From: Azolla pinnata
Taxonomy: Eukaryota; Streptophyta; Polypodiopsida; Salviniales; Salviniaceae
DNA length: 64,000 nucleotides
Direction of reading: 5' to 3'
Assembly (NCBI GenBank): GCA_037176905.1
Contig: JBBBWG010027035.1
Coordinates: forward strand, 1 to 64,000
Notes under the pieces: model-generated
Database searches by the model: none
The model's input: the letters and a program-made list of their open reading frames with translations, nothing else
What the model was told of the DNA's origin: nothing
Shown here: piece after piece, positions 10,301-21,300 of the stretch
Layout: each line of letters opens with the position of its first letter
How positions within the stretch are numbered: position 1 is the first letter of the stretch
Program-made: the position numbers and the translations under genes

Positions 10301-12972
10301 TCCAATTCAGAGCTTTCAACATCTTGTGAATCGTTTTCAGGTTCCTGCAAGCATTCTCTTTAGTTTATGTACTGATTAATAAATTCCTAAAAAATAAACC
10401 ATAAGACACTTATTGTTATAAGACATGGAGCAATGTCCCAACTAGACAAATAAACTGTACTGAACATTAAAATATAAGACACTTCATGTTATAAGACACG
10501 GAGCAATGTCCCTGCTAGACAAATAAACTGGGAGTTCAATACATTAAACTCGTGTAAGAGACATTAGCTTTTGTTGAACAATTAACCGAACATGATATCT
10601 GGAAATATAAGAGTGACACATAGCATACAACTTTTGATTTGCCTAGAGTACTCTGTAAGCTTTTCTAGATGCATCTTCTCATAAGACGCTGCCAAGTTGA
10701 TTGAGTAAAGCTGGCTGGACATGAGGTCCGAAACATCTTATGTATCCCTTTTTCTTTCTTCAACAAGAGATCATTTATTCATAGAGGCAGACTAATGGCA
10801 GTGAGTCACACACCCATATCAAAATATTTCAGGGGATGATTTGGGTTTAGTAATTCATTCCATTGAGAAAGTAGTTTTGAAGTTCATGATGTCTAAACTG
10901 GGGACCTTGTGAGTTTCAGGGGATGATTTGGGTTCAGTAATGCATTCCATTGAGAAGGTAGTTTTGAAGTTCTTGATGTCTAAACCTATGAAATGGTGTT
11001 GGGAAACGTAACCTTACCAGAGGCTTATCTCTTGACTTGTTGACCATAGCGAGGTTGAATGGCCAACTAAGGATTGGCATGCTTATGCCTCTAATCAAGT
11101 TCAGTGTTATCCAGCCTCTAATGAAAGCTTTGTGGCACCCAGATTCCAACTTCACGTAAGGTTTATTGGCCCCACTACCTTCACATACAAGCCATGCGAC
11201 ATCAAAGAGCTCAGAATGATTCAAGATGGCAATCGTCTTGAACTTCCACAGATTGTAGTTTGTTCCATCGAGCTTCACTCGGCCATTACAACACTTTCCA
11301 CCTCAGTCCCAACGCTCCATGACTATTTTATGCTAAACCCTATGTACATGTTGTATTGTCTAAGCCTTCAATCTAAAAACAATAAGATCGGAAAACGGAA
11401 TTTCACACCAATTCCTATACACCTAAACTACAAGCCTTCAACTCAAAACCGAATGAGTGCATGCTAATTTCACTCCAAATCCTAAAAACTTGTGTATTCA
11501 TGAGCGAGGAGAAAGAAAACAAAAACTATTATTTGAAATGTAAACCGAGAAAATGCATACAAGACCCTCTAAATCCAAAGTCAGGAAAATATATACCATT
11601 TTTTCTATTCCACTAGATTTAAGTTTATGAAACAGGTACACATAGATTATCCTAGACCTCGTAGAAGAAAATGCATACCAAGCATAAACCCTAAACCCTA
11701 AACCGGTGCTTCAAAGACTGAATACACATGGAAATTCTTGTGATAAAAGGTAGAAAACAGGTACCTTGGGCACTCCATTCCCGTTGTTTCTATAGAAGAA
11801 AATGCATACCAAGCATAAACCCTAAACCCTAAACCAGTGCTTCAAAAAATGAATACACATGGAANNNNNNNNNNNNNNNNNNNNNNNNNNNNNNNNNNNN
11901 NNNNNNNNNNNNNNNNNNNNNNNNNNNNNNNNNNNNNNNNNNNNNNNNNNNNNNNNNNNNNNNNATTCTTGTGATACAAGGTAGAAAAGAGGTACCTTGG
12001 GCACTCCATTCCCGTTGTTTCTATAGAAGGAAATGCATACCGAGCATAAACCCTAAACCCTAAACTGGTGCTTCAAAGACTGAATACACATGGAAATTCT
12101 TGTGATACAAGGTAGAAAAGAGGTAGCCTTGGGCACTCCATTCCCGTTGTTCTATAGAAGAAAATGCATACCAAGCATACACCCTAAACCAGTGCTTCAA
12201 AGAATGAATACACATGGAAATTCTTGTGATATAAGGTAGAAAAGAGGTAACCTTGGGCGCTCCATTCCCGTTGTTCTATAGAAGAAAATGCATACCAAGC
12301 ATAAACCCTAAACCAGTGCATCAAAGAATTGAATATACATGGAAATTCTTGTGATACAAGGTAGAAAAGAGGTACCTTGGGCACTCCATTCCCGTTGTTT
12401 CTATAGAAGGAAATGCATACCAAGCACAGACCCTAAACCCTAAACCAGTGCTTCAAAGAATGGATACACATGGAAATTCTTGTGATACAAGGTAGAAAAG
12501 AGGTAACCTTGGGCACTCCATTCCCTTTGTTTCTATAGAAGAAAATGCATACCAAGCATAAACCCTAAACCAGTGCTTCAAAGAATGAATACACATGGAA
12601 AGTCTTGTGATACAAGGTAGAAAAGAGGTACCTTGGGCACTCCATTCCCGTTGTTTCTATAGAAGAAAATGCATGAATACACATGGAAATTCTTGTGATA
12701 CAAGGTCGAAAAGAGGTAACCTTGGGCACTCCATTCCCGTTGTTTCTCGACGCTGGGGGTTCATCTGATGCCGCAACATCTTGGAACGAGGAGGCTCGAG
12801 CAAGGAGAAGAGAGGGGCGATCTCTTCTCCAGCCGCAATGCAAGAAACGCCGCCGTTGGGTCGGGGTTAACTGTGAATCAAATGACAGGGAAGAAGGAGA
12901 AGACGAAGACGAAGATGAAGACGACGAAATGGAGAGGCGTGGAGCTGTCAAGTTTGTGGTGTGCAGAGCCAT
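7302..12972 (-). CDS. Plastid PNPOx/HugZ-like FMN-binding split-barrel protein
   Basis: Nine minus-strand exons give 426 residues: 12972-12721, 10344-10027, 9943-9841, 9762-9683, 9233-9156, 8120-8029, 7956-7845, 7748-7623, 7421-7302. All phases agree and introns are GT-AG. Residues 1-84 are a Ser-rich, basic, chloroplast-transit-like leader with a microsatellite-coded Ser run ([12 protein letters not shown]). Residues 85-160 are low complexity and acidic. The conserved part begins near 160 with GLFRTPISGG, then RPALAVRNLMEQARYAHLCT, GYPFGSLVDFAVD, PLAIHTRNLLEDPR, IPGWSGLSNARVTIFGDVYP, QQWGNFYYYRMQ and FIGGFGTVAWVD. This order matches plant 'pyridoxamine 5'-phosphate oxidase family' proteins (AT1G51560/AT3G21140 type), related to the HugZ and glutamyl-tRNA-reductase-binding-protein folds. 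The exact reaction is not known to me; a tetrapyrrole or heme link is inferred from fold relatives. Intron 1 (2.4 kb) is unusual: it carries tandem copies of the exon 1 end. Confidence 0.88.
10393..10530. repeat. Tandem duplication of about 72 bp
   Basis: Two copies share ATAAGACAC, GAGCAATGTCCC and CTAGACAAATAAACTG. They lie just upstream (in gene sense) of exon 2 within intron 1 of the split-barrel gene. Confidence 0.75.
10828..10985. repeat. Direct duplication next to a Copia-like fragment
   Basis: Two copies of about 70 bases (about 10828-10902 and 10915-10985) share TTTCAGGGGATGATTTGGGT and TTGAGAAGGTAGTTTTGAAG with few differences. They abut the gag-like fossil at 10990-11278. Confidence 0.75.
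10990..11278 (-). mobile_element. Fossil fragment, Ty1/Copia gag-like
   Basis: The minus strand carries KLDGTNYNLWKFK followed by LFDV, the start of the gag domain typical of plant Copia elements (DUF4219/UBN2 type). Only about 0.3 kb of the element is recognisable. No LTRs, protease, integrase or reverse transcriptase are seen nearby, so it is a small broken relic in intron 1 of the split-barrel gene. Age cannot be judged without LTRs. Confidence 0.6.
11670..12745 (-). repeat. Tandem array copying the exon 1 end and splice donor of the split-barrel gene
   Basis: At least eight units of about 88-134 bases (starts near 11731, 11965, 12093, 12217, 12340, 12474, 12598, 12686) plus a partial one at 11670. 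Each unit contains, on the minus strand, AACAACGGGAATGGAGTGCC followed by CAAG and a donor-like GTACCT or GTTACCT (one unit has GCTACCT). The most upstream copy in gene sense (12721-12745) is the true end of exon 1. In the other copies this segment is preceded by TTCTTCTATAG, which looks like an acceptor, so each is bounded like a micro-exon of 24 or 25 bases. Units also contain one or two CCCTAAA motifs. An assembly gap interrupts the array. Confidence 0.9.
11865..11964. other. Assembly gap (100 N)
   Basis: Exactly 100 N bases inside the tandem array. A round number usually marks a gap of unknown size, so the copy number of the array is a minimum. Confidence 0.99.
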
Positions 12973-13017
12973 AGCCGAAAGCCAAGAGAAGGAGAGCGAC
13001 CTTAAGGCTTCTTCACC

Positions 13018-13195
13018 ATTCTTCTTCTTCTTCTTCTTCTTCTTCCTCTTCCTCCTTCTTCACCATTCTTTCTTCTTCTTCTTCTTCCTGCTTCCTTCTT
13101 CTTCTTCCTGCTTCCTTCTTCTTCCTGCTTCCTTCGTCTTCTTCCTCCTTCCTTCTTCTTCTTCCTCCTTCCTTCTTCTTCTTCCTTCCTGATTC
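13018..13195. repeat. CTT/CTTCCT-rich microsatellite
   Basis: Runs of CTT mixed with CTTCCTGCTTC-like units; it reads GAA in the sense of the split-barrel gene. It starts about 45 bases upstream of that gene's ATG and so probably lies in its 5' leader or core promoter. Confidence 0.85.
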
Positions 13196-13400
13196 CTGCT
13201 GTCTTTTCCTCTCTTTCCTCCCCTTTCTTTCTTTTCCTCTCTGCTCAAGCGCAAGGGTTCACTGGAGATCTGATGTGGCAAGAGGAATCTTTCCCCCGAG
13301 TTTCAAATCATTCTTCTGCTCACGCATCCCTCTGCGTCATCCTTCACCCCCTGCAATCTGAGGAGGCAAATGCCCACCATGCTTGCTTATCCACAGCCCA

Positions 13401-13530
13401 TAACCCTAAACCCTAAACCCTAAACCCTAAACCCTAAACCCTAACCCCTAACCCTAAACCCTAACTAAATCCTAACCCTAAACCCTAACTAGATCCTAAC
13501 TGATTGCTAACCCTAAACCCTAAACCCTAG
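13401..13530. repeat. Interstitial telomere-like block (CCCTAAA)n, degenerate
   Basis: Six consecutive CCCTAAA-type units followed by variants with CCCTAAC, CCCTAACT and TCCTAAC spacers. On the strand of the split-barrel gene it reads TTTAGGG. It lies about 430 bases upstream of that gene's ATG. Confidence 0.92.
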
Positions 13531-14309
13531 AGAAGTTGCTCCAGTATTGATTAACCTTTGATTTTAGCAATCCTAACCTTTGATAATTACATCGGGCGTT
13601 AAAATGTAATTTATACTTTTGCCCGGCGTTTTTCGGTAATTCTCCAAAAAATAATAATAGCGTTGTTGACCGCATTGAAAGCTAACCCTATACATTTATC
13701 GAATGTTTTAGTGCATCATGATAGAATTTGCTCTCAATAACCTTTTGATTGGCTTCTTACCTGCGTCTAAAAACCCAGAAAATATTGCAGACTCGTGTAG
13801 TTTGATTAGTTTCTTACGTGCTTCTAATGTATTGATGTCGCCACCAGATTTAGATGTGGACTTCTTATAAAGAACCCAGACAATACAACAGTTCCCAAAC
13901 AGGGTTCGGAATGCATAATAAGGTTTCAGTCAACTCTCGAGCACTCTGTCCATTGCCTTCCAAATTAGTGCAAGCTGCGCTCCACCGAAATAGCTCTAGC
14001 TTCACTACCAAGCCTAATGACAGATTTGCCAGCAATAGCAGCTTTCTGATTACAGCTCGAGGTTTCGCTTCTTGAACAGCTTTGAAGTTGGCTGTAAGGT
14101 TGCAATACCGTCCCCGACAAATCATTTTGAATGACATGAAACCAAGTTCGAGATCTCGTTTCCGACTCGCAGAGAACAAACAAAGACTTCTCGGATCGAT
14201 GCAAGCGAAAAAAGTCGTCCGAAACCAACTCTTGTTAGCAATCCACAAAACCAGTTCTAGTTTCATTGAACTTCTGATTAGTACATGACAGCAACTCATG
14301 GCACCTGAT

Positions 14310-15100
14310 CAAAGGCGAACATGTGCACACACAACCACATACATACATCCACCCATTCATTTATGCATGCCATACCTACCTACCTACCCACATACATACA
14401 TACATATAGGCACACATACATACATACATACGTACATACATACGTGTGTATACATGCATGCACACCTACATACATACACACATACATAATACATATACAT
14501 TCATGCACACATACATACATATGCATACATGCATGCACACATGCATAGATAAAATACATACGTATGCACGTACATGCATGCATGCATCACACACATGCAG
14601 ACGCACATGCACACATGCATACATACACATACATACATGCATTGCACACATACACAGACATACATACGCACACATACGTACATATACAGACATGCACATA
14701 TACATACGTACAATACACACGTACAGGCACATCATACATTGATGTATGTCTAGATCCACACGCTCGCACACATATGTCCATGCATACACATACATACGTA
14801 CATGCACGTAGCGCACATGCAAATATCCCACCGCATCCATGCCCTGCATACACACACATACACGCATGATATGTACATGTATAATCAGCAAAGCATACGT
14901 ACGCACGAACGCATGCCATACATACATACATACATACACACACGCGCACACACACGTACGTGCATACGTATAAAATTTACCCTATTGTATATAGTACATG
15001 CATCTTCGGAGAGTAGATATACATACGTACATGTGCACAGTACACATACGATATACGATGCACGAGTGCGTATACGTATACATACACGTACGCATACATT
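14310..15100. repeat. ACAT/ATAC-type compound microsatellite
   Basis: About 0.8 kb of ACAT, ACGT and ACAC words with ATGC interruptions, almost wholly alternating purine and pyrimidine with A/T steps. It creates long spurious Tyr/His/Cys-rich reading frames on both strands. It lies some 230 bases upstream of the exportin-7 ATG. Confidence 0.93.
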
Positions 15101-15106
15101 TGTTTA

Positions 15107-15151
15107 CTCTTCTTCTTCTTTCTTCTTCTTCTTTCTTCTTCTTCTTCTTCA
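15107..15151 (+). repeat. CTT tract in exportin-7 5' leader
   Basis: TCTTCTTCTT-type run followed by AGAGAAACCGAAG, about 180 bases upstream of the ATG. CT-rich tracts at this position are common in plant 5' UTRs. Confidence 0.8.
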
Positions 15152-15332
15152 GAGAAACCGAAGACAAAGAGAAATAGAGGACAACGATTCATCGCTCGCC
15201 ATAGCTCACAAGCTCAAGCTCTCCGCCCTGCAAGTCCTCTTCCTGTTTCCTTCCTTCTCCGGACAACACAGGACACAGCAGAGCGCCACACACACAGAGA
15301 AATAGAGAGAGGATAGCGCGAGCGGAAGCTCC

Positions 15333-18300
15333 ATGGAAAGCCTTGCACAGCTTGAGATTCTATGCGAGCGCCTTTACAACTCCCAGGATTCAGCCGAGAG
15401 ATCTCACGCGGAGAGCACGCTGCAGTGCTTCTCTGTCAACACGGAGTACATATCGCAATGCCAGTATATTCTCGACAACACATCCTCGCCTTACGCTCAA
15501 ATGTTGGCGAGCTCTAGCTTACTGAAGCAGGTTACGGACCACACATTGTCGCTACAGCTACGCCTTGATATCAGTCAGATCTCTCCCCTTTTTCTGCTTC
15601 ACGTGCTCTCTTTCCTCTAACTTTCCTTCATTCTTTAGGGTTCCTTGTCACAGCATTACGCATTGCAATTGCATGTATCCTTTTGGTGAAAATTATCTTT
15701 TTGTTTTCTCCAAAGCGATTCTATGCGATCAGTGAGCTACCTTGCTTGTTCGATACCTCTCTGAAGCTATAATGCATTTTTTTAATGATTTCCCACGTTC
15801 ATTTGTTTATTCTCCGTGTTTGTTGTAGGGAATTATGTGATCAGCTTTCTTGCCTCAAGAGGGAGAGATTTGCAGGCTTTCGTGACCACTTCATTGATCC
15901 AGCTGCTGAGCAGGATCACAAAACTTGCTTGGTTCGATGATGACAGGTTCAGAGACATTGTGAAAGAGGCAATGACATTCTTGACGCAGGTTTTTTGACA
16001 TGCTCTCTGTTTCTCGCAATATCTTTCGACATGTATGCTTGTATAGCGAGTAAATGCTCAGATTAACGGCATTTGATTATCAAATATAAAATGGTAAGGA
16101 TTAGCTGCATAAGGTTATGTGTAGTTAACGTGCATTCTGATGCTATCTGTGCACCGTATTTGCATTGGTGTTAAGGATCATTCCATCGTAAGAGAGATGA
16201 TTTGCATCATTCTGATCAAACCTTTTTCTGAGATGTTAGACGCAAATAATTGATCAAGTTCCTTGAAAAGGATCATTTCATTGGCAATGAAAAATGGATT
16301 GTGCTGGGATTTTATTCAATAATTGCATGCTCTTCATTGGTTCTTGTTGCCAAGCATTCCATATATTTTTTATGACCATTATATTCTTTTTTCATTTTGA
16401 CATAATCCCATTCCACTCTAAAGGACCATTCTAACTAATTATAAATTTGGATAGATAAATTAAGGAATTCCTTAAAAGATCATATGTGTGTATATATTCA
16501 ATTCTGCCAGTGTTTGGAGTTAAAGCACACATTTTGGGTCACATATAATGATATCGTCCTTCCCCCAGTTGTTCAGCCGAATAATAAGTATTCATGTCAG
16601 ATTTAATTATTTTCCATAGAATAGGGGTGATGGAGTTCCAGATTGAAATGATCGTCGTTGAACCTCAAATCAACCAATTTTAATCGAGTTTTAGAAACAG
16701 CAGCATGCTATGTAAGAGAAACGAAGTACAAGTGAAAGGAATATTTGAAGCTAAACGAATTGATTTTATCCGATTTACCACAGTGTGCATGGTCTAGGCT
16801 AATCAATAAGAAAACTTGAAAAGGAACACGAAACTTTGTGTTTGATTTTGAGTCGTTTCTTTTATAAATCTCTACAGAATCTTTAAGATCTCATATATTG
16901 GCTTTTAAGTTCTCATAACACGTGTGGATGGATCTTCGAGCAATAAACGTGGAATATATGCTACTATCAATTATCCATGCTGCAAAATACAGTTGACGCT
17001 TTCACCTTCGATTGGTGTGAGCTTATTTGTTAAAATAATTCTAAATATACTCATGTTTCCTTGGTTGTTTCTGGACTTCCGTCTAGTCCCTCAATTCCAG
17101 TCTTCATGTTGTGGAAGTATGTCAAGGCCCACGTCATTGTAATCATCTATCTGAGCTGAACTTGTAACATGTCTAAGAACCATAATAGGATATTTTTATT
17201 GATGTCCTTATTTTGCAAGAGAAAATCAGAATTTGGAAGCACAGCAAGTGAGAAATATTGTGCCATGTCCTACGTGCTATGCAAATATTAGTTTTATCAT
17301 TTCTTAGACGTAATTTATTCATCTCTAGATTATGACACTTGGGCTTCTCAGCCATACATTATCCAGTATCTATCAAGCTAGCATATTGTTTATAATGAAA
17401 ATCTGTTTACTGATTGGGCAGGGAATAGTATATGTGTTGCAACTATCAGCATAATAAAAGGATGAAAGACAAGCGATATCTATCTTGTTGACTAGGAAAG
17501 AAGAGATGCTGATTGTCGATTGCATTTTCCTAATCACAAGAACATATGTTGACAATCATTTAGTATAATGCATATAACAGGCAAAGGGTTAAAAAAGTTT
17601 TTAAAATATACTGTTCTTTGTCTGGCATCTGCCAGTATCGTTCCAAAGCTATAAATGATAATAAACTGTTTTCAGATAGTAGATGATTCCACATGTGAAA
17701 ATGGTAGAGCAAAAGACTATTTTTACAATATAAAAATTCAGTTACTTTCTTGTGTCGATTTTCTGTTTGCTTTATATTACATAATGTAATTTAAAGACAG
17801 TTCAAAACTGATCAAACTGAAGTGTGGGTATGCAACTGGAATCCCTTTCCCATAGTCCATTTGGTGCTAGTCCGTTGGCTTCTCAGAGTGTCTCTCGTAA
17901 ATAAATGCTCGCTATAATGAGCTCAAAGTTGGATTCGACAATATCAAAGTATTGTAAACCATTTCTTTGGTAGAAGGATATCCAAGGCGCAGTGGACAGG
18001 TGAATAGAAACAACTTTGGTGTCCAGGGGTGGATAATGTCACCTTGGAGGTGGTGGATAAACCCAGGAAGTGGCAAAAGTTTGGGAAATGCTATTTATAC
18101 ATGACAGCTGATTGAGTTCTAGATTGAAGCAATTTATAGGATCCTTTTTCTTGATGCATAGGATCCTATATTCCATGCTTCCGTATATCTGGAGAAACAC
18201 CCATGTACTTCCTGTAGTTTACTACGGTAATATGCTATGATGAGGGTTTACTGTATATTGTGATCCCGATTATGCATTTCACATTTGCTTCTTCCTTTAT

Positions 18301-21300
18301 ATATTTATTTGTGTATATTATGCCTGATCAGCTGCATTTTATTCTATATGTTTTGTCTGGTAAACCAATTCAACGATTTGAAGAAGTGAATGGTTTTCTT
18401 CTTTTTCATTGCTATCAGATACTGAATAATATGTGGATACTGTTATTCTATATTATTAGTTTCGAATGTTTTAAAACTAATGATAATATGCATATGATTG
18501 TTTTAGAGGCATTTACACTTTTTAAATTCACAGAACTCCATAAACATTGCGTGTATGTATTGTTTTTTTTTTTCAGGGCACCACGGAACATTTTTTTATC
18601 GGCTTAAAAATCCTTAATCAGCTTGTTGCAGAAATGAACCAGGTTTATTAAAGCTTGTCTGACAATTAAACAACTTCTTAACTTCAAGAAGAAAAAGCTG
18701 GTGTATTATATTCTAATTGTATCAATTGATGCTGCCACAGGCAAGCGTAGGACTTCCGTTGATGCATCATCGGAAAATAGCTTGCTCTTTTCGCGATTTG
18801 TCTCTTTTTCAAATATTCCAAATATCTCTTACATCTTTGCGGCAGCTTAAGGGGGATGGGAGTAAGTCCTGTTTGAAACTGCTGAGATTGTATCGTTAAG
18901 TTATTTAGGCATAAGGACTTAAGTATACTCCATGCAAAACATTTGTAGCTGATGAGAGATTAAAAGAACAAGCCATGAATTTGGCATTGAAATGCCTGTC
19001 GTATGACTTTGTTGGGACATCCCTGGATGAGAGCTCTGAGGATCTTGGTACAGTTCAGGTACAAATCATGCATCATCTATTTGGAGAAAATTTTAAGAGG
19101 TGTGAGAACAAATTTTCCTTGTTAATCTAGATACCATCCTCGTGGAGGCCAATATTTGAGGATACCTCAACATTACAGTTGTTCTTTGACTATTATGTTA
19201 CAACAAAGCCACCTCTATCAAAAGAGGTATTTGTCTTTGTAGTGTTCAAGATTTTAGATGTTAGAAACTATTTGTCCTGGATAATAATATTCCTGCTTTG
19301 TTTACAGGCACTAGAGTGTCTCGTCAGACTTGCTTCAGTACGTAGGTCTTTGTTCACAGGTGAGCCAGAGCGCTCCAAATTTCTTACTCACCTAATGGAC
19401 GGTACCAAAGACATACTACAGAGGGCTCAAGGTAAGCACTTTCCATTTTTAATATTAGCTATCAGTAATCACTACTCTCTTCATTTCATAAAACTTTGCT
19501 GCTTCTCTTTCTTTCCTTCCAAGTGGAAACATTTATCCAACATTTCGTTGTTCCAACACCCACTTTCTGGAATTTTCTTTTATGTCTGGTCATGTCTACC
19601 AGTAGCAACATGAAGTTTAAAGATTTTAGTGTCTTCTATGTCGAAGTACTACAAAACTTTGGTTGTCTGTCTATGTGTCACTATGTCCTGATCATACTTA
19701 ACACTATATATTCCAGCATCAGGACAATGTTAAGAGTGGTTAGTACGTCTTCTCTAGCTGTCTGAGGATCTTCTGTTGAGGTCACCTCATCCTCATCAAA
19801 TGGGTCATCAGCTTAACTTGTTAGTGCTGAGAATTAGCAGCCTCCTATCTATCTTATCTACTTTGGATCGAGGGCACCTTGACATCAGAAGATAATCATT
19901 ACTCAGGTGTGGCACATAATCTGTTGTATGGGTCTCGAATTTAAACTACATCAAATTAAATATTTTTAAAATAGCTACACTTTTTAGTGCGGGGAAACAC
20001 TCCTGCGTTTGTTCTCATGCTTACCTTGAAAAAGGAGACTCAAATTATTTGTCATTTTCTATTAACGTTTCCATTCACTAATTGCTATTTCTACATCTAG
20101 TGTGGAAGGATCTGTGATAGAGGTTGGAAAATGGTTCATGTCTATACTTCACCTGTTTGTTAAAATTTCCCCTGCTCTTAAATTTCTGGTCAGCATTTCA
20201 AAGTCTAGGTTGTAAAATATTCTGTTAGGTCTTTGTCGTTTTCTAGGTCAGACCTGTTGAATTTCAAATTTCTGTATGTCACAGGCCTTTCTGATCATGA
20301 CAACTATCACGAGTATTGTCGTCTTCTTGACAGGCTCAAAATTAATTATCAGGTAACAACTGTCCTCAGAGAACTTGTAAGTCTTTGCTCTAGATTGGGC
20401 TATATTCGTATTGAATCTTATGCATGAAAAAAATGACAGTTATCTGAGCTTGTAAGCGTGGAAAGTTATAGTGACTGGATTCAACTTGTTGCTGAATTCA
20501 CGATTCAGTCATTACAGTCATGGCAGGTTTGTACTAGGCTTGCCATCCAATCTGGTCGTTTTATTTTTTGGTAAGGTTTTAATTACTGGACTATCAATGA
20601 ACCAGAAGCCACCATATTGATTTTAAGTTAATATTGTATAACAATGTTACTTCATTTGGTGTTTTTTTCCTTTACCAGAGACATATGAGTATCAGTTGTG
20701 TTTCAAATTTTTTTGAAGAGTGTTGTATTACAATTATAAATGTAATGCCTAAAATATTCTACTTTATTTGGTATTCATGTATTTTTATATTCTTTGATGC
20801 AGTGGGCTAGCAGCAGTGTGTATTATCTTTTAGGCCTGTGGTCAAGACTTGTGTCTTCTGTGCCTTTCCTGAAGAGTGATTCCCCAACTTTGCTCGATTC
20901 ATATGTTCCAAAAATTACTGAAGCTTATATTACATCAAGATTTGACTCAGTACAGGTATAATCGAGTCAGTATTCTGTTTACGAATCCATTTCTTTATAT
21001 GCTGTAATTGAAAATTTATTCTCCAAAAATCAGGTTGTTTTGCAGAACAAATTATCCGAGGATCCCTTGGATAATGAAGAGCTCTTGCAAGATCAATTAG
21101 ATAGTCTTCCATACCTATGCCGCTTCCAGGTTCAATTTTCTAGAATAACACTAATGACTTGGTGCTGGTGGAAGTGTGCAGTTCTGTTGACGCTTATATA
21201 ATCTATCTTTCAAATAATGTTATTGCAGTACGAGAAAACCAGTATGTATGTCATCAAACTTATGGAGCCTATTTTACAGTCCTATACGGTAAGCATTAAG

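Larger units (their letters stand above)
12973..15332. promoter_or_regulatory. Divergent promoter region between split-barrel gene and exportin-7
   Basis: The two start codons face away from each other across 2.36 kb. In order the region holds a CTT-rich tract (about 13018-13195), a telomere-like block (13401-13530), a stretch without recognised genes (about 13540-14295, several unrecognised open frames), a large ACAT-type microsatellite (about 14310-15100) and a second CTT tract (15107-15151) in the exportin-7 leader. I could not assign TATA boxes or transcription starts with confidence. Confidence 0.6.

Noticed and set aside
10934-11278. An alternative exon of the split-barrel gene in intron 1
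   Set aside because: The sequence is gag-like and does not continue the family's conserved protein; treated as a fossil fragment.
12683-13192. 169-codon plus-strand frame
   Set aside because: It is antisense to exon 1 of the split-barrel gene and continues into a CTT tract.
13865-14299. 144-codon minus-strand frame and its plus-strand partner
   Set aside because: Both are unrecognised, overlap each other, and lack supporting context; left as non-genic.
14298-14955. Many long open frames rich in Tyr, His, Cys and Met on both strands
   Set aside because: They come from the ACAT-type microsatellite; no domain, and frames are open on both strands at once.
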